Assembly (NCBI RefSeq): GCF_004359505.1 | Contig: NZ_SCWE01000001.1 | Location: 620,001-684,000 of the forward strand | Reading direction: 5' to 3' | DNA length: 64,000 bases | Origin: Macrococcus hajekii | GTDB taxonomy: Bacteria > Bacillota > Bacilli > Staphylococcales > Staphylococcaceae | Shown: positions 44,944 through 57,418 of the stretch, piece by piece | Layout: every line of letters begins with the position of its first letter | How positions within the stretch are numbered: position 1 is the first letter of the stretch | Position numbers and translations under genes: made by a program | Notes under the pieces: model-generated | Databases searched by the model: none | What the model was told of the DNA's origin: nothing | Seen by the model: the letters and a program-made list of their open reading frames with translations, nothing else

Positions 44944-46224
44944 TTAATTAAAGAAATATCGCTGGATATCATTCCATGTCACCATAATCATGACGAAGAA
45001 TAAGAAAATTGCACCGGCTGTAATAATGGCGACTTCAGCTTTTTTATTAACAGGCTTTCTGAAAATCGCTTCATAAAGAACAAAAAGAATACGACCACCA
45101 TCAAGTGCAGGAATAGGTAGTAAATTCATCAGACCTAAATTGACAGAGAGCATTGCTGCCCAGTTCAGAAGAGCGATAATACCTAATGATGCTACTTTCT
45201 CGGTATTTTTATAAATACCGACTGGACCATTAAGCATATCAAAGCTGAAACCACCCGTGAAGATGCTCGTAAATAATCCAACAATCAGTGAAAAGATAAA
45301 TGTTGAATAATATAAGAAGGTTTTAAAACCTGCAATAAATGGTTCCGTTAAAGAAAATGTCTTCTCTGGATACAAACCAAACTGATAGGACATCTCTGTT
45401 TTATTCTTTGCCACTTGAATCTCCTGAGCATCCGGTTTAATATTAATCACTTTTTCCTGACCATCACGCTCAATTGTCATTGCATACGTTTTATCTTTAC
45501 TTTTTTCCAGTATATCCTTTAAATCAGAAAACTTATTCACCTTATCATTATCCAGCTGCTTGATCGTATCACCGTTTTGCAGACCTGCACGGGCTGCTGG
45601 AGAATCGTCCATCACTTTATCTACAGTCGTCGTCGGTGTACCTGCCATGAAAGCCACAATAATACACAGGACTAACGCTAAAATAAAGTTGAAGAGCGGT
45701 CCTGCAAATAAAGTCAGAAACTTAGGTAATGGTTTTTTATTTTTAAACTGACGATGGCGAGGTGCTATCTGAACTAAATCGCCTTCTCTGACGAAGTATG
45801 CATCGTCAGCTAGCATATAACGGACTCGCTCATTCGTATATTTGTCGATACCTTGAATAAACAGTTCATCTTCAAAATCACTTTCTTCTACTTCCAGCTG
45901 TTCAATCTGTCTGAACTGGTGCTGATCATCCAGAATGACATGTGTTACTTCTCCTGCTTCATTCCTTTTAACACTGATGACCTGTCCTGCTGTAAGAGGG
46001 TTCTGTTCCATGCCGCTTCCCGCCATCATGACATACCCACCGACAGGCAGCAGTCGAATCGTATAAAGTGTTTCATTGCGTTTATATGAGAATATTTTAG
46101 GCCCCATGCCGATTGCAAACTCAGGACACATAATACCCGCTCGTTTAGCGAATAACAGATGTCCAAATTCATGGACCGTGACTAAGAGACCAAAGACGAA
46201 TATAAAAGCTATAATTCCAAGCAT
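44944..46224 (-). CDS. rseP: Site-2 zinc metalloprotease RseP/RasP
   Basis: 426-aa intramembrane protease that cleaves anti-sigma factors and signal-peptide remnants. Active site H18-E19-F-G-H22 in the first membrane helix, a PDZ domain (about 200-290; [15 protein letters not shown]), and the second zinc-binding motif [12 protein letters not shown] in a later helix. About four transmembrane segments. It starts 3 nt after dxr. Confidence 0.95.
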   Translation of the reverse strand: MLGIIAFIFVFGLLVTVHEFGHLLFAKRAGIMCPEFAIGMGPKIFSYKRNETLYTIRLLPVGGYVMMAGSGMEQNPLTAGQVISVKRNEAGEVTHVILDDQHQFRQIEQLEVEESDFEDELFIQGIDKYTNERVRYMLADDAYFVREGDLVQIAPRHRQFKNKKPLPKFLTLFAGPLFNFILALVLCIIVAFMAGTPTTTVDKVMDDSPAARAGLQNGDTIKQLDNDKVNKFSDLKDILEKSKDKTYAMTIERDGQEKVINIKPDAQEIQVAKNKTEMSYQFGLYPEKTFSLTEPFIAGFKTFLYYSTFIFSLIVGLFTSIFTGGFSFDMLNGPVGIYKNTEKVASLGIIALLNWAAMLSVNLGLMNLLPIPALDGGRILFVLYEAIFRKPVNKKAEVAIITAGAIFLFFVMIMVTWNDIQRYFFN

Positions 46225-46227
46225 CTG

Positions 46228-47358
46228 TTATACCTCATATTGACGCGACTTATAGTCTGCATCTACTTTCAAGATGGTTTCAAGATCAGGATTCTGTATA
46301 ACATCATGATTTCGCATTTCACGTTCAATCAGCCGTTCAATATCCAGGAAGCTGATCTCACCGTTTAAAAACTTCGCGACTGCCACTTCGTTGACGGCAT
46401 TCATCACCACTGGCATCGTGCCGCCTATTTTAATAGCATCATATGCGAATTTAAGACACTTGAAGCGTTCAAGGTCCATTTCTTTAAAATGCATCGTGCC
46501 TAGTTTCGCAAGATTCAATCTCTCACCTTCACGCGGCAGTCGTTCCGGATAACTGAATGCATATAGAATCGGCATCCTCATATCAGGTGTTCCAAGCTGC
46601 GCGATAACACTTGTATCATTAAATTCGACCATCGAGTGAATAACACTCTCTCTATGTAAAATAGTTTCAATCTTCTCAACAGGTAAATCAAACAGCCACT
46701 TCGCTTCAATGACTTCAAGTCCCTTATTCATCATCGTAGCTGAATCAATAGTAATTTTCTGTCCCATTGACCAGTTCGGATGATTAAGTGCATCTTCAAG
46801 TGTAACCTCTTCAAGTTCTGCACGACTTAAATCACGGAATGAGCCACCGCTTGCTGTGATAATGATTTTCTCAATCGTTTGAGGGTCTTCTCCGTTCAGG
46901 CACTGATAAATAGCTGAATGCTCTGAATCAACTGGCAGTATATTGACTCCATGTTCCTTTGCTTTTTGCATCACCAGTTCACCGGCCACTACTAATGTCT
47001 CCTTGTTAGCGAGCGCAATATCAATGCCCTGCTCAATGGCATGTAGTGTAGGTCTAAGTCCGACACTCCCCAAGATGGAGTTGAGCAGCATATCATTTTC
47101 CTTATACCCTGCCACCGCAAGAAGCCCTTCATCACCATCAACTACTTCAACATCAAATTCTGTCAGTTTTTCAGCATCTGCTGCATTTTGAACTGATACG
47201 ATTTTAGGACTGAATTCTTTAATAATTTCTTTTGCCTGTTCTATATTTCGGCCGACTGAGAAACTGACCAGCTGATACTGATCGGTATGCTGACGGATAA
47301 TATCTAATCCTTGCATACCAACTGAACCACTCGCACCTAAAATTCCTATTTTTTTCAT
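46228..47358 (-). CDS. dxr: 1-deoxy-D-xylulose-5-phosphate reductoisomerase
   Basis: 376 aa. NADPH motif [14 protein letters not shown] at the N-terminus, then the metal/substrate motif [24 protein letters not shown] and [17 protein letters not shown]. It makes MEP, the committed step of the non-mevalonate isoprenoid pathway. Staphylococcus aureus uses mevalonate and lacks dxr, so its presence at the Bacillus location (cdsA-dxr-rseP) is informative about the host. Confidence 0.96.
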   Translation of the reverse strand: MKKIGILGASGSVGMQGLDIIRQHTDQYQLVSFSVGRNIEQAKEIIKEFSPKIVSVQNAADAEKLTEFDVEVVDGDEGLLAVAGYKENDMLLNSILGSVGLRPTLHAIEQGIDIALANKETLVVAGELVMQKAKEHGVNILPVDSEHSAIYQCLNGEDPQTIEKIIITASGGSFRDLSRAELEEVTLEDALNHPNWSMGQKITIDSATMMNKGLEVIEAKWLFDLPVEKIETILHRESVIHSMVEFNDTSVIAQLGTPDMRMPILYAFSYPERLPREGERLNLAKLGTMHFKEMDLERFKCLKFAYDAIKIGGTMPVVMNAVNEVAVAKFLNGEISFLDIERLIEREMRNHDVIQNPDLETILKVDADYKSRQYEV

Positions 47359-47366
47359 GTCATCAC

Positions 47367-48155
47367 CTAACTCTGAAAGTTAATTAAAAAGATATTCATC
47401 AAGGGTAGTACAAAAATAAAGCTGTCAAATCTATCAAGGATACCCCCGTGCCCAGGCAACAATGTTCCTGAGTCTTTAACACCGAAATTTCGCTTCAGTG
47501 CTGATTCAACTAGATCACCGAGTTGTCCAGCTACGCTGAGCAGCCATGTGACAATAATCAGCATAACGAATCCAACTGGCATATTATAATACATCGCGAA
47601 TACTATCGCTACGATTGTGCTGCTGGCAATGCCGCCTATAAAACCTTCAATCGTCTTATTGGGACTGATTTCCGGCCACAGTTTATTCTTACCGAATAAA
47701 CGTCCGAATATATAGGCGCCCGTATCTGTCGACCAGACGATGAGCAGTGCAAAGAGCAGATAATGCAGCCCATGATGGCGTGTCTCATAAAAGTACATGA
47801 AGCCGATACCGACATAGGCAACAGCAAGCATACAGAAAGCTGCATCAACAAATGAGAATCTGTTTTTCGAGATAACAGTATGGCTGAGGAGTATCAGACT
47901 GATAATAATCAGAAATGGCACCTGAAAATCACTTTCAACAATTTTACTGCGTTCAGGGGACATGATTAAGCACAGAGCTGACAGGCTGATAAGACCGGGT
48001 AGTGAATAGAGTTTAATGCGTCTCATATTCAGCACTTCCTTTAGTGCCACTATCGCCAGAAGATAAGCCAGTACGAGTACTGGCAGTCCTCCGTAAATGA
48101 CGATCGGTAAAAAGACAGCCATGGCAAGAATAGCTGTGATTGTTCTGGTTTTCAT
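47367..48155 (-). CDS. cdsA: Phosphatidate cytidylyltransferase (CDP-diglyceride synthase)
   Basis: 262 aa with about seven hydrophobic segments and the signature [28 protein letters not shown] near the C-terminus. It makes CDP-diacylglycerol, the substrate of PgsA found elsewhere in this window. Overlaps uppS by 1 nt. Confidence 0.95.
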   Translation of the reverse strand: MKTRTITAILAMAVFLPIVIYGGLPVLVLAYLLAIVALKEVLNMRRIKLYSLPGLISLSALCLIMSPERSKIVESDFQVPFLIIISLILLSHTVISKNRFSFVDAAFCMLAVAYVGIGFMYFYETRHHGLHYLLFALLIVWSTDTGAYIFGRLFGKNKLWPEISPNKTIEGFIGGIASSTIVAIVFAMYYNMPVGFVMLIIVTWLLSVAGQLGDLVESALKRNFGVKDSGTLLPGHGGILDRFDSFIFVLPLMNIFLINFQS

Positions 48156-48898
48156 TATACCCCTCCAAATCTACGTTGTCTGGACTGGTAAATTTGAATG
48201 GATTCATCTAAATCTGATGGTTCAAAATCCGGCCACAGTTTTTTATGGAAAACAAATTCACTGTATGATGTCTGCCATAACATAAAATTACTTAAACGTT
48301 CTTCACCGGACGTACGAATCAGCAGATCCGGATCCGGATAATTTTTTGTGAAAAGTGATTGACTGAAGCGTTCTTCATCAATATCATCCAGGCTGATGTC
48401 ATTTGACTTATAGGCAGCTGCTAACAGCTGAACGGCAGCCACAATCTCCTTACGGCCACCATAGTTCAGTGCAAAAATCAATTTCATCCCTGTATTGTCT
48501 TTAGTCGCATCCTGTACTTGATACAATGCTTCCTTCGTATGGTCAGGCAGCTGCTCAATAAAACCGATCGATTCTACTTTTATATTATTTTTCATCAAAT
48601 CAGGTAGAAATGATGCTAAAAAATCAACCGGTAACTTCATCAAGTAATTCACTTCGTCTTTTGGACGTGACCAGTTCTCAGTTGAAAATGCATAGACTGT
48701 TAAATATTTGACGCCGATCTGACTCGCATGTGAAGTAATTTTTTTAACCGTCTGCATACCTTGGTAATGCCCCTTCACTCGCGGCATTTTTTTATTTTTA
48801 GCCCATCTCCCGTTGCCGTCCATGATGATTGCAATATGTTCAGGTATCACTTCATGACTGACAGATTGAGAAGTTTTTTTCTTAAATATTTTAAACAT
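48155..48898 (-). CDS. uppS: Undecaprenyl diphosphate synthase
   Basis: Cis-prenyltransferase making the undecaprenyl carrier of cell-wall synthesis. Catalytic [10 protein letters not shown] (D27), HYQGMQ, AFSTENW and the C-terminal [17 protein letters not shown] motifs are present. I place the start at ATG 48898 (247 aa) behind GGAGG; the longer frame to 48961 adds non-homologous residues. Confidence 0.95.
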   Translation of the reverse strand: MFKIFKKKTSQSVSHEVIPEHIAIIMDGNGRWAKNKKMPRVKGHYQGMQTVKKITSHASQIGVKYLTVYAFSTENWSRPKDEVNYLMKLPVDFLASFLPDLMKNNIKVESIGFIEQLPDHTKEALYQVQDATKDNTGMKLIFALNYGGRKEIVAAVQLLAAAYKSNDISLDDIDEERFSQSLFTKNYPDPDLLIRTSGEERLSNFMLWQTSYSEFVFHKKLWPDFEPSDLDESIQIYQSRQRRFGGV

Positions 48899-48960
48899 AA
48901 CGTCCTCCAGCTTTAATACTAATCTACATTCTATCATATCTATAGCTCTATTTAACCACA

Positions 48961-49002
48961 AAAAAAGAGCCGATGTCTCACATTAAGTGAAATCATCGGC
49001 TT
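48961..49002 (-). terminator. Terminator of frr
   Basis: AGCCGATG/CATCGGCT with an inner TCAC/GTGA extension, followed by a T7 run on the minus strand. Confidence 0.88.
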
Positions 49003-49009
49003 AAAGCTA

Positions 49010-49567
49010 TTAAACAGCCATTATGTCGTTCTCTTTTGTCGCTGTTAATTCATCAATTTTTTTGATGTAATCATTTGTTAAGTCCTGAACATCTTCTGTA
49101 TAGCCACGCAGTTCATCTTCAGACATTTCGCCTGCTTTTTCCGCTTTTTTAAGATCGTCATTAGCATCACGACGAATGTTACGGATAGCTACTTTAGCAT
49201 TTTCTGCTTCTTTTTTAGCATCTTTCACTAAGTCTTTACGACGTTCTTCTGTCAGCGCTGGTACTGTAATACGGATCACTGTACCGTCAGAAGTTGGATT
49301 GACTCCTAGATTAGCCATATTAATCGCTTTTAAAATATCATCGATTGATGTTTTATCATAAGGTGTTACGACGATCATTCTTGCTTCTGGTACAGAAATA
49401 CCGGCAAGCTGTTGAACTGGCGTATCTGCTCCGTAATAGTTAACAGTTACACGGTCAAGTAAATTTGCATTGGCATTACCTGCACGGATGCCGGCAAATT
49501 CACGTGTCAGACTGTCGATACTTTTAGACATTTTGTCTTTGGCTTCATTAATAATTGCTGTTGTCAT
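49010..49567 (-). CDS. frr: Ribosome recycling factor
   Basis: 185 aa, exactly the usual length. Motifs [39 protein letters not shown] and the [21 protein letters not shown] domain hinge are present. Follows pyrH by 16 nt as in most Firmicutes. Confidence 0.97.
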   Translation of the reverse strand: MTTAIINEAKDKMSKSIDSLTREFAGIRAGNANANLLDRVTVNYYGADTPVQQLAGISVPEARMIVVTPYDKTSIDDILKAINMANLGVNPTSDGTVIRITVPALTEERRKDLVKDAKKEAENAKVAIRNIRRDANDDLKKAEKAGEMSEDELRGYTEDVQDLTNDYIKKIDELTATKENDIMAV

Positions 49568-49583
49568 TGAAATTACTCCTCAC

Positions 49584-50303
49584 TTATTTAGTAATTGTTG
49601 TTCCGATTTCTTCACCCACGATAGCACGCTTAATGTTGCCATCTTCCATAATTGAGAATACCACGAGCGGGATATCGTTGTCCATACAGAACGAGCTTGC
49701 TGTTGAGTCCATGACTTGCAGACCTTCCTGCAGCATCTGGATGTAAGTCAGCTTTTCATATTTTTTTGCAGACGGATCGAGTTTAGGATCGGCAGAATAA
49801 ACACCATCCACATTATTTTTACCCATTAGAATAACATCTGCTTCCATTTCAGCTGCACGAAGTGCAGCAGTCGTATCAGTAGAGAAATAAGGGTTACCGA
49901 TTCCAGCTGCAAATATAACAACACGGCCTTTCTGCAGATGACGGATAGCACGACGTCTGATGTATGGCTCAGCAACTTGCTGCATTTCAATTGAAGTCAG
50001 TACGCGTGTATCACAATCTAATTGCTCGAGACTGTCCTGTAGCGCAAGCGAGTTCATCACTGTTGCAAGCATCCCCATATAATCGGCAGTTCCACGGTCC
50101 ATACCCAGGTCGCTACCTGTTTTACCACGCCATATATTGCCGCCACCCACGATGACTGCAATCTCACAGTCCATCTTTGCAACTTCAGCCACTTGTTTGG
50201 CAATATTTTTAATAATGACAGGATTAATACCGAAACCAGTATCTCCTGCTAAAGCTTCTCCACTTAATTTCAGTACTACACGTCTATATTTAGATGTATC
50301 CAT
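49584..50303 (-). CDS. pyrH: UMP kinase
   Basis: 239-aa amino acid kinase-fold enzyme phosphorylating UMP. N-terminal [40 protein letters not shown] and the [15 protein letters not shown] end are diagnostic. Confidence 0.97.
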   Translation of the reverse strand: MDTSKYRRVVLKLSGEALAGDTGFGINPVIIKNIAKQVAEVAKMDCEIAVIVGGGNIWRGKTGSDLGMDRGTADYMGMLATVMNSLALQDSLEQLDCDTRVLTSIEMQQVAEPYIRRRAIRHLQKGRVVIFAAGIGNPYFSTDTTAALRAAEMEADVILMGKNNVDGVYSADPKLDPSAKKYEKLTYIQMLQEGLQVMDSTASSFCMDNDIPLVVFSIMEDGNIKRAIVGEEIGTTITK

Positions 50304-50403
50304 TTAATTCCGCCCTTTCAGACTTTGATTTTAATTCTTCTTTAATGAAAGAAGCGCACAAACTATATGTATTATATCAGTTAATAACTGATATGTTAAT
50401 GCT

Positions 50404-50444
50404 TAAAAAAAGACACGAATCATCATGCCTGAATCATCGTGTCT
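50404..50444 (-). terminator. Terminator of tsf
   Basis: AGACACGA/TCGTGTCT stem with further internal pairing, followed by T7 on the minus strand just beyond the tsf stop. Confidence 0.88.
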
Positions 50445-50453
50445 GATGTGCTA

Positions 50454-51335
50454 TTATTTATTGATTTGACCCATAACTTCATCAGCGAAGTTATCTTGAC
50501 GTTTTTCGATACCTTCCCCAACTTCGAAACGAACGAATGAAGTTAAAGTACCACCTTTTGATTTAAGGAACTCAGCAACAGTTTGATCAGGGTTTTTAAC
50601 GAATGGCTGATCTACTGCACAGATTTCTTCAAGATATTTACGAAGACGACCTTCAACCATTTTCTCAACGATATTTTCAGGTTTACCTTCATTTAATGCT
50701 TGTTGTTTAAGAATATCTTTTTCGTGATCAAGTTCATCAGCAGATACTTGCTCACGTGATACGAATTTAGGGTTGAGTGCTGCGATGTGCATCGCTACAT
50801 CTTTAGCAGCTTCAGCGTCTGTAGAGTTTTCAACTACAGCAAGAACGCCGATACGGCCGCCCATGTGTAAGTACTCACCGAAAGCATCTGCATCAGTTTT
50901 AGTTGCTAATGCAAAACGACGTAAAGTTAATTTTTCACCGATTGTAGAAATCGCTTCGTGCATTTTAGTTTCAACTGTGTTGCCATCTTTCATAGTAGAT
51001 GCCATTAATGCATCAACGTCAGCTGGTTTGTTTTCAAGAATATGATCAGCCATTTCTTTAACTAAAGCTTGGAAACCTTCATTACGTGCAACGAAGTCAG
51101 TTTCAGAGTTTAATTCTAAAAGAACTGCATCGTTACCTTTTGATGCAACATAAGTTGTACCTTCAGCAGCGATACGGTCAGCTTTTTTAGCTGCTTTCGC
51201 AATACCTTTTTCACGTAAGTAATCTACTGCTGCATCGATATCGCCGTTTGTTTCAGTTAATGCTTTTTTGCAGTCCATCATACCTGCGCCAGTTCTTTCG
51301 CGTAATTGTTTAACTAATTGAGCTGTGATTGCCAT
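50454..51335 (-). CDS. tsf: Elongation factor Ts
   Basis: Guanine-nucleotide exchange factor of EF-Tu. From ATG 51335 ([16 protein letters not shown], behind GGAGG) it has 293 aa. The [12 protein letters not shown] motif, [12 protein letters not shown] and the coiled-coil C-terminus are present. The frame extends to 51374 but the extra residues are non-homologous. Confidence 0.97.
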   Translation of the reverse strand: MAITAQLVKQLRERTGAGMMDCKKALTETNGDIDAAVDYLREKGIAKAAKKADRIAAEGTTYVASKGNDAVLLELNSETDFVARNEGFQALVKEMADHILENKPADVDALMASTMKDGNTVETKMHEAISTIGEKLTLRRFALATKTDADAFGEYLHMGGRIGVLAVVENSTDAEAAKDVAMHIAALNPKFVSREQVSADELDHEKDILKQQALNEGKPENIVEKMVEGRLRKYLEEICAVDQPFVKNPDQTVAEFLKSKGGTLTSFVRFEVGEGIEKRQDNFADEVMGQINK

Positions 51336-51424
51336 GAATAATTCCTCCAAATAAAAGATATGTTGCTCACTCATTTATCATACTAAATTGTAAGATAAAA
51401 GGCGAAATATTTACATGATTTCTT

Positions 51425-51453
51425 TAAAAAAGGTGATAAGTAAACTTATCACC
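51425..51453 (-). terminator. Terminator of rpsB
   Basis: GGTGATAAGT/ACTTATCACC with a 2-nt centre and T6 after it, directly following the rpsB stop. Confidence 0.88.
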
Positions 51454-51463
51454 TTTAATCTGA

Positions 51464-52231
51464 TTATGCTTCAGTCGTTTCTTCAGCTTTAGCTTCAGTA
51501 GACTCTTTTAAATCGATATTTTGCTCAGCTGCAACTTCTTCATCAGAAACGCCTTGCTTCGCTTCAAGGATTGCATCTGCCATTTTACCTGTTAATAATT
51601 TAACGGCACGGATAGCATCATCATTCGCTGGGATAACATAGTCGATTTCATCTGGATCACAGTTTGTATCCACAATACCAACGATTGGAATGTGTAATTT
51701 TTTAGCTTCAGCAATTGCGTTACGCTCTTTACGAGGATCAACAACGAAGATAGCTGCTGGCATAGATTTCATGTCGCGGATACCGCCTAAGAATTTGATC
51801 AGACGATCGTATTCTTTTTTCAGTTCTACAACTTCTTTTTTAGGAAGTACGTCAAAAGTACCGTCTTCTTCCATTTTTTCGATTTCAGAAATACGTTTTA
51901 CACGTTTGTTGATTGTTTTATAGTTCGTTAAAGTACCACCTAACCAACGTTGGTTGATGTAGAACTGACCTGAACGCTCAGCTTCTTCTTTAATCGCTTC
52001 TTGTGCTTGTTTTTTAGTACCTACGAATAAAACAGAACCGCCTTCTTCAGCGATAGATTTAACGAAGTTATAAGCTTCTTCAACTTTCTTAACTGTTTTT
52101 TGAAGGTCAATGATATAGATACCATTTCTTTCAGTGAAGATATATTTCTTCATTTTTGGGTTCCAACGACGTGTCTGATGACCGAAGTGAACACCAGCTT
52201 CTAACAATTGTTTCATTGAGATTACTGCCAT
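51464..52231 (-). CDS. rpsB: 30S ribosomal protein S2
   Basis: 255 aa with the S2 signatures [22 protein letters not shown] and [25 protein letters not shown]. Acidic C-terminal tail. Precedes tsf as in most bacteria, here with a terminator between them. Confidence 0.98.
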   Translation of the reverse strand: MAVISMKQLLEAGVHFGHQTRRWNPKMKKYIFTERNGIYIIDLQKTVKKVEEAYNFVKSIAEEGGSVLFVGTKKQAQEAIKEEAERSGQFYINQRWLGGTLTNYKTINKRVKRISEIEKMEEDGTFDVLPKKEVVELKKEYDRLIKFLGGIRDMKSMPAAIFVVDPRKERNAIAEAKKLHIPIVGIVDTNCDPDEIDYVIPANDDAIRAVKLLTGKMADAILEAKQGVSDEEVAAEQNIDLKESTEAKAEETTEA

Positions 52232-52234
52232 TTT

Positions 52235-52330
52235 AATTTCCTCCTATTGGTTTATTCCGCCACTACAGGCAATTTCAGAACAGCAGAGCTGCACCACTGA
52301 AATACTGAGCCATAGTGTGTGAATTAGCTT
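52235..52330 (-). promoter_or_regulatory. Structured rpsB leader
   Basis: The leader holds an ATTTCAG/CTGAAAT stem (52297-52303 with 52272-52278) with an inner GCAG/CTGC pair, unusually G+C-rich for a spacer. S2 autoregulates through its leader in other bacteria; whether this RNA is such an element is not proven. Confidence 0.4.
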
Positions 52331-52363
52331 TTTAAAAGCCGTTTATTAATATATCATATCTAC

Positions 52364-52394
52364 TAAAAAAAAACAACCAAATTAATGGCTGTTT
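52364..52394 (-). terminator. Terminator of codY
   Basis: TGGCTGTT/AACAACCA hairpin (with one wobble) overlapping the codY stop codon, followed by a long T-run on the minus strand. Confidence 0.8.
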
Positions 52395-53158
52395 TCGAGT
52401 TCTTTCAGGAACTGTTCTTTTTTAATTTTTATGAATGTCCCCTTCATCCCTAGTGAACGCGATTCAATGACACCGGCACTTTCAAGTTTGCGCAGTGCAT
52501 TGACGATAACTGAGCGTGTAATACCCACACGATCAGCCACTTTAGAGGCAACAAGCAGTCCTTCATTTGCATTCAGCTCTTCAAAAATATGTTCGATAGC
52601 CTCTTTTTCAGAATATGATAAAGAATTGATCGCCATAGTGATAGCTGCTTTATCACGAGCCTTGCTTGCAATCTCAGTATGTTTTTCACGCAGAATCTCC
52701 ATACCAACGACTGTCGCTGCATATTCACCTAAAACTAAATCATTATCATCAAATGATTTGTCAACTCGGCCCAGCACTAAAGTACCAAGGCGTGTACCGC
52801 CGCCTTTAATTGGGATAATTGTTGTTTTACTGTCTTTGAAAAGATTCTCATTTTCAGGTGGGAAGACAGTCAGATTATTATCAAGCGCAATATTAGACTG
52901 AGTAGCATCGACTTTAAGAATATAGTCTGTATATTCACTTGGAATTTGACGCTGTTCAATTATCTTGATGATGCGTTCATTTTTCAGTAACTCATTCACA
53001 CCAAAACCTAAAATCTTGCCTCGACGTGAAACGATGAATACATTGGACTGCATAACGCTACCTAAATGGTCGGCCATAATTTTGAAGTCGACAGCAAGAC
53101 CTTCATGTTCCTGCAGCAATTTGTTGATTTCGCGTGTTTTTTCTAATAATGTCACCAT
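52382..53158 (-). CDS. codY: Global regulator CodY
   Basis: GTP- and branched-chain-amino-acid-sensing repressor. N-terminal GAF domain (about 1-155), linker helices, and C-terminal winged helix ([42 protein letters not shown]). I prefer ATG 53158 (258 aa) because GGAG lies 6 nt before it; the adjacent ATG 53161 is only 3 nt from it. Last gene of the xerC-hslV-hslU-codY cluster. Confidence 0.97.
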   Translation of the reverse strand: MVTLLEKTREINKLLQEHEGLAVDFKIMADHLGSVMQSNVFIVSRRGKILGFGVNELLKNERIIKIIEQRQIPSEYTDYILKVDATQSNIALDNNLTVFPPENENLFKDSKTTIIPIKGGGTRLGTLVLGRVDKSFDDNDLVLGEYAATVVGMEILREKHTEIASKARDKAAITMAINSLSYSEKEAIEHIFEELNANEGLLVASKVADRVGITRSVIVNALRKLESAGVIESRSLGMKGTFIKIKKEQFLKELENSH

Positions 53159-53169
53159 CATAATCTCCT

Positions 53170-54558
53170 TTAGAGTATAAATTCACTTAATTTTTTATTC
53201 GTTGCGATTGTACCCAGTTTTGATTCCACATACTGTTTTGTAATCTCAACATGCGCATTCGGCATATCAGCTGCTTCAAAGGACAAGTCTTCAAGCATCT
53301 TCTCCATAATAGTATGCAGTCGTCTTGCACCAATATTATCTGTTTCCTGATTGACCTCGTAAGCCATCTCAGCGAGTCTCGTGATCGCCTCATCTGTAAA
53401 CGAAATCGTCACGTCCTCAGTCGCCAGCAGGCTTTCATATTGGCGTAACAAAGATAATTTAGGTTCACGCAGTATTTTCTCGAAATCTTCTACTGATAAC
53501 TTATTCAGTTCGACCCTGATTGGGAATCGACCTTGCAGCTCAGGAATCAGGTCACTTGGTTTCGATACATGAAAAGCACCTGCTCCGATAAAGAGAATAT
53601 GATCGGTATTAACAGCACCATATTTCGTCTGCACGACACTTCCTTCTACAATCGGCAGAATATCGCGCTGCACCCCTTGACGAGATATATCCTGTCCGCT
53701 TTGAGAGCTGCAAGCGATCTTATCGATTTCATCAATAAAGACAATACCTAGCTGCTCAGTGAGCTGAACTGCTTCCTGATTCACAGATTCCTGATCAATC
53801 AGCTTGCCCGCTTCTTCATCCACTAGAATAGGACGCGCCTTCTTTACTGTCAGCTGACGTTCTACTTTTTTCTTCGGCATCATCTGGCTCAGCATATCCT
53901 GCATATTGTTGCCTGGCATATCCATGCCGAACGGCAGACCTTGTTCCTGCTCTACTTTTATCTTGATAACTTCATTTTCGAGTTCTCCGTTCATCAGACG
54001 TCGTTTAATGTCTGCACGCTTAGAGCTGATTTCAGGCGTCACTTCTTCTTCCTCTGTGTTATCCATTAAGTTAGGCATCTGTCCACCGAACAAAGCTTCA
54101 AATGGATTGCTGCCAGACTGCTGCTTTTTCTTCATTGCGGGCACTAACAGTTTCACCAGTCGCTCGTTAGCCGCCTGAGTTGCCTCATCCAGCACTTCTT
54201 TTTTCTTTTCTTCTTTTACTAATCTGACACCATTTTCTGTCAGATCACGAATCATGCTCTCCACATCTCGACCTACATAGCCCACTTCGGTATATTTGGT
54301 CGCCTCTACTTTGATGAACGGTGCACCGACGAGACGAGCGATTCGTCTTGCGATTTCGGTTTTACCTACACCAGTCGGTCCCATCATCAAAATATTTTTA
54401 GGGATGATTTCCTGTTGAAGCTGCTCATCAAGCTTGGAGCGGCGATAACGATTGCGTAAGCTGATCGCCACTTTTTTCTTTGCGTCCTCCTGCCCAACGA
54501 TATGCTGATTGAGTTCGTTGACTATTTCTTTCGGTGTTAGCTTCAGTTTATTATTCAT
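53170..54558 (-). CDS. hslU: HslU (ClpY) AAA+ ATPase
   Basis: 462-aa unfoldase of the HslUV protease. Walker [14 protein letters not shown], Walker [13 protein letters not shown], sensor arginines in [13 protein letters not shown], and a hydrophobic C-terminus that docks to HslV. ATG overlaps the hslV stop as TAATG. Confidence 0.97.
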   Translation of the reverse strand: MNNKLKLTPKEIVNELNQHIVGQEDAKKKVAISLRNRYRRSKLDEQLQQEIIPKNILMMGPTGVGKTEIARRIARLVGAPFIKVEATKYTEVGYVGRDVESMIRDLTENGVRLVKEEKKKEVLDEATQAANERLVKLLVPAMKKKQQSGSNPFEALFGGQMPNLMDNTEEEEVTPEISSKRADIKRRLMNGELENEVIKIKVEQEQGLPFGMDMPGNNMQDMLSQMMPKKKVERQLTVKKARPILVDEEAGKLIDQESVNQEAVQLTEQLGIVFIDEIDKIACSSQSGQDISRQGVQRDILPIVEGSVVQTKYGAVNTDHILFIGAGAFHVSKPSDLIPELQGRFPIRVELNKLSVEDFEKILREPKLSLLRQYESLLATEDVTISFTDEAITRLAEMAYEVNQETDNIGARRLHTIMEKMLEDLSFEAADMPNAHVEITKQYVESKLGTIATNKKLSEFIL

Positions 54559-55082
54559 TATAACTCCTCCAGAATAATATGATGGTTCGTAAAGACACAG
54601 ATATCAGCTGCAGTTTCAAGACTTGCTTCAGCAATTTCTTTTGCTGAGAGATGAGATGCATGCTTTTTCAGGGCGCGGCCGGCACTCAGTGCATAGTTAC
54701 CACCTGAACCGATAGCGATAATATCGTCATCAGGTTGAATGACTTCGCCAGTACCACTTACCAAAAGTAATTCCTGATCATTCATAACAATCAGCATTGC
54801 TTCGAGCTGTCTGAGCATTTTATCGCCGCGCCACTCTTTAGCAAGTTCAACTGCTGCACGTGATAAGTTACCGTTATATTCAAAAAGTTTAGCTTCGAAT
54901 TTTTCAAATAATGTAAAAGCATCTGCAACACTGCCCGCAAATCCGGCTACTACTTTGTCGTCAAAAAGACGACGAACTTTTTTAGCTGTCGCTTTCATAA
55001 TGACTTGTTCACCAAGCGTTACCTGTCCGTCTCCTGCCATTGCAGTATGTCCCTTATGTTTAATTGCAAAAATTGTAGTCAC
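54558..55082 (-). CDS. hslV: HslV (ClpQ) peptidase
   Basis: 174-aa proteasome-beta-like subunit. Start is GTG 55082; the mature enzyme begins with Thr2 ([20 protein letters not shown]). [15 protein letters not shown] and [14 protein letters not shown] are typical. Cotranscribed with hslU and xerC. Confidence 0.96.
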   Translation of the reverse strand: MTTIFAIKHKGHTAMAGDGQVTLGEQVIMKATAKKVRRLFDDKVVAGFAGSVADAFTLFEKFEAKLFEYNGNLSRAAVELAKEWRGDKMLRQLEAMLIVMNDQELLLVSGTGEVIQPDDDIIAIGSGGNYALSAGRALKKHASHLSAKEIAEASLETAADICVFTNHHIILEEL

Positions 55083-55096
55083 TTATATTCACTCCT

Positions 55097-55969
55097 TCAG
55101 GCACGTGGATGTGCACTTAAATACGTTTTTCTGAGATGTTCCTTCGTCACATGCGTATATCTGCCAGTAGTCGATAGATTAACATGACCGAGTAAATCCT
55201 GTACGGTTCTAAGGTCAGCGCCCTCATTCAGCAGATGAGTCGCAAACGTATGACGAAGCATGTGCGGATGGATATGTGAAACTTGGCCCGTTCGTTTAAT
55301 TATTTCATTCAGCACGTACCTGACACCTCTTGCTGTGAGTGGCTGACCTTGCTGATTAATCAGCAGATAATCATGATCTTTGGCATGCTGCCGTCTTAAT
55401 AGTAAGTACACCCGCAGGCTCTTAACCGCAAAGCTGCCGAAGGGTACGATACGTTCTTTACTGCCCTTACCCAGTACTTTTAACAGCATCATTTCTTCAT
55501 CAATATCTTCCAGCTTAATATTTACCAGCTCTGATACCCGAATGCCCGTAGCATAAAGTAATTCGAGAATAAGCTGATCGCGCACATGAAAAGGTTTGCC
55601 TTGATTGACTTCCGTAAATAATCTCTCCATCTCTTCTTCATAAAAGAATTGAGGCAAATATTTTTCATGTTTTGGATGAATCAGACTATCAAAGGGATTG
55701 ACCGCTTCCTGATCCATTTGTAGAAACCTGTAAAATGTCTTCAGACTCGAGATTTTGCGGGAGACGGATGCACGGGTCAGCTGCTGATCGTACAGATAAA
55801 CGAGGTACCCTCTGGCATCCCGATAAGCAAATGAATCAAGATTCAAGTGCTGGGAAGAAAGATAATCCACAAAGTGAAGCACATCCTGTGTATAGGCTTT
55901 TTCAGTATGAGCTGAAAATCCTTTATCATTAATTAAAAACCGGCTGAATGCCTCTACACGTTTATCCAT
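55097..55969 (-). CDS. xerC: Tyrosine recombinase XerC
   Basis: Chromosome dimer resolvase. From ATG 55969 (290 aa, behind GAGGTG). Catalytic R in TGIRVSEL, H-x2-R in [13 protein letters not shown] in LGHVNLSTT and Y in RYTHV. Position before hslV identifies the host XerC and separates it from the island integrases. Confidence 0.95.
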   Translation of the reverse strand: MDKRVEAFSRFLINDKGFSAHTEKAYTQDVLHFVDYLSSQHLNLDSFAYRDARGYLVYLYDQQLTRASVSRKISSLKTFYRFLQMDQEAVNPFDSLIHPKHEKYLPQFFYEEEMERLFTEVNQGKPFHVRDQLILELLYATGIRVSELVNIKLEDIDEEMMLLKVLGKGSKERIVPFGSFAVKSLRVYLLLRRQHAKDHDYLLINQQGQPLTARGVRYVLNEIIKRTGQVSHIHPHMLRHTFATHLLNEGADLRTVQDLLGHVNLSTTGRYTHVTKEHLRKTYLSAHPRA

Positions 55970-56028
55970 TTCACACCTCATTTATCCGAATTGTATCACA
56001 ATTCAGAATTTGTATTCAAACCATAGCC

Positions 56029-57333
56029 TTAGATTGTTACTTTAAACTGCTCAAGACTTTCCAGCGCTTTGTTCGCAAGCGTCTCATATCGCTCTTTTTT
56101 ATCTTTAATTCTACGTTCAAGTGAAGGTAACAGACCGAAATTCGCGTTCATCGGCTGGAAGTTTTTCGCATTCGTATGAGTAATATAATGCGCCATAGCA
56201 CCAATCATCGTTGAAGGTGGGAATACAATCGGTTTGAGACCACTTGCTACTTTAGCAGCATTGATACCGGCAATCAGTCCGCTGGCTGCACTTTCAACAT
56301 ATCCTTCCACCCCTGTCATCTGTCCAGCTAAGAAGAGATCTTCCTTACCTTTGAACTGATAAGTGGCTTCAAGATTGGTCGGTGAATTAATGAATGTATT
56401 ACGGTGCATCACACCATAGCGTACGATATCTACATTTTCCAGTCCTGGAATCAACTGCAGGATTTCTTTTTGAGCGCCCCATTTCAGGTGTGTCTGGAAA
56501 CCGACAATATTATAAAGCGTCCCTGCTGCATCATCCTGTCTCAACTGCACAACTGCAAAAGGTCTTTTACCCGTCTTAGGATCTTCAAGGCCGACAGGTT
56601 TCATCGGACCGAAAAGTAATGTTTTACGGCCGCGTTTGGCCATTTCTTCAAACGGCATACAGCCTTCAAAATAAATCTCTTTTTCAAATTCCTTTAAAGG
56701 CACAACTTCGGCTGCAAGAATCGCCTCGTAAAAAAGATCAAACTCCTCTTCTGTCATCGGACAGTTTAAGTAAGCAGCCTCTCCTTTGTCGTAACGTGAC
56801 TTCAAGTATACTTTGTCCATATTTATTGAATCTTTCTCAATAATAGGGGCAGCGGCATCATAGAAGTAGAGATGCTCCTGACCTGTCAGTTCCTGAATGC
56901 TTTTAGAAAGAGTTTCAGTCGTCAACGGCCCTGTTGCAACAATTGTCGGTCCATCTGGTATAGCATGAATTTCCTCATTAAAAACTGTAATGTTAAGATG
57001 GTTTTTCAGTGTCTCTGTGATATATCCACTGAATTCATGACGGTCAACTGCCAGTGCGCCCCCAGCTGGTACACTCGCAGCATCAGCTGCTTTCATCACC
57101 AGTGAGTTCAGACGACGCATTTCTTCTTTAAGTACACCTACTCCATTTGTAAGTGCGTTACCACGCAGTGAATTTGAACATACGAGTTCAGCAAACTTAT
57201 CCGTATGATGGGCAGGCGTCTGCTTCACCGGTCTCATTTCGTATAGATTCACCTTAATATTTCGTTCAGCAAGCTGATAGGCTGCTTCTGAACCTGCAAG
57301 TCCTGCTCCGATTACATTTACTGTTGTCATCAT
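56029..57333 (-). CDS. trmFO: tRNA m5U54 methyltransferase TrmFO (FAD/folate dependent)
   Basis: 434 aa. FAD-binding [17 protein letters not shown] at the N-terminus, [22 protein letters not shown], and [21 protein letters not shown] near the C-terminus. It forms 5-methyluridine at tRNA position 54, the neighbour of the TruB site. Formerly called gid. Confidence 0.96.
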   Translation of the reverse strand: MMTTVNVIGAGLAGSEAAYQLAERNIKVNLYEMRPVKQTPAHHTDKFAELVCSNSLRGNALTNGVGVLKEEMRRLNSLVMKAADAASVPAGGALAVDRHEFSGYITETLKNHLNITVFNEEIHAIPDGPTIVATGPLTTETLSKSIQELTGQEHLYFYDAAAPIIEKDSINMDKVYLKSRYDKGEAAYLNCPMTEEEFDLFYEAILAAEVVPLKEFEKEIYFEGCMPFEEMAKRGRKTLLFGPMKPVGLEDPKTGKRPFAVVQLRQDDAAGTLYNIVGFQTHLKWGAQKEILQLIPGLENVDIVRYGVMHRNTFINSPTNLEATYQFKGKEDLFLAGQMTGVEGYVESAASGLIAGINAAKVASGLKPIVFPPSTMIGAMAHYITHTNAKNFQPMNANFGLLPSLERRIKDKKERYETLANKALESLEQFKVTI

Positions 57334-57387
57334 AATTCCTCCTTAATCCTTAATGATTGTAATATATTCTGATAATTAAATAAACTA

Positions 57388-57415
57388 AAAGAACGATGTG
57401 CAGCTGCACATCGTC
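57388..57415 (-). terminator. Terminator of topA
   Basis: Palindrome ACGATGTGCAGCTGCACATCGT followed by TCTTTTAG on the minus strand, just after the topA stop. Confidence 0.8.
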
Positions 57416-57418
57416 ATT

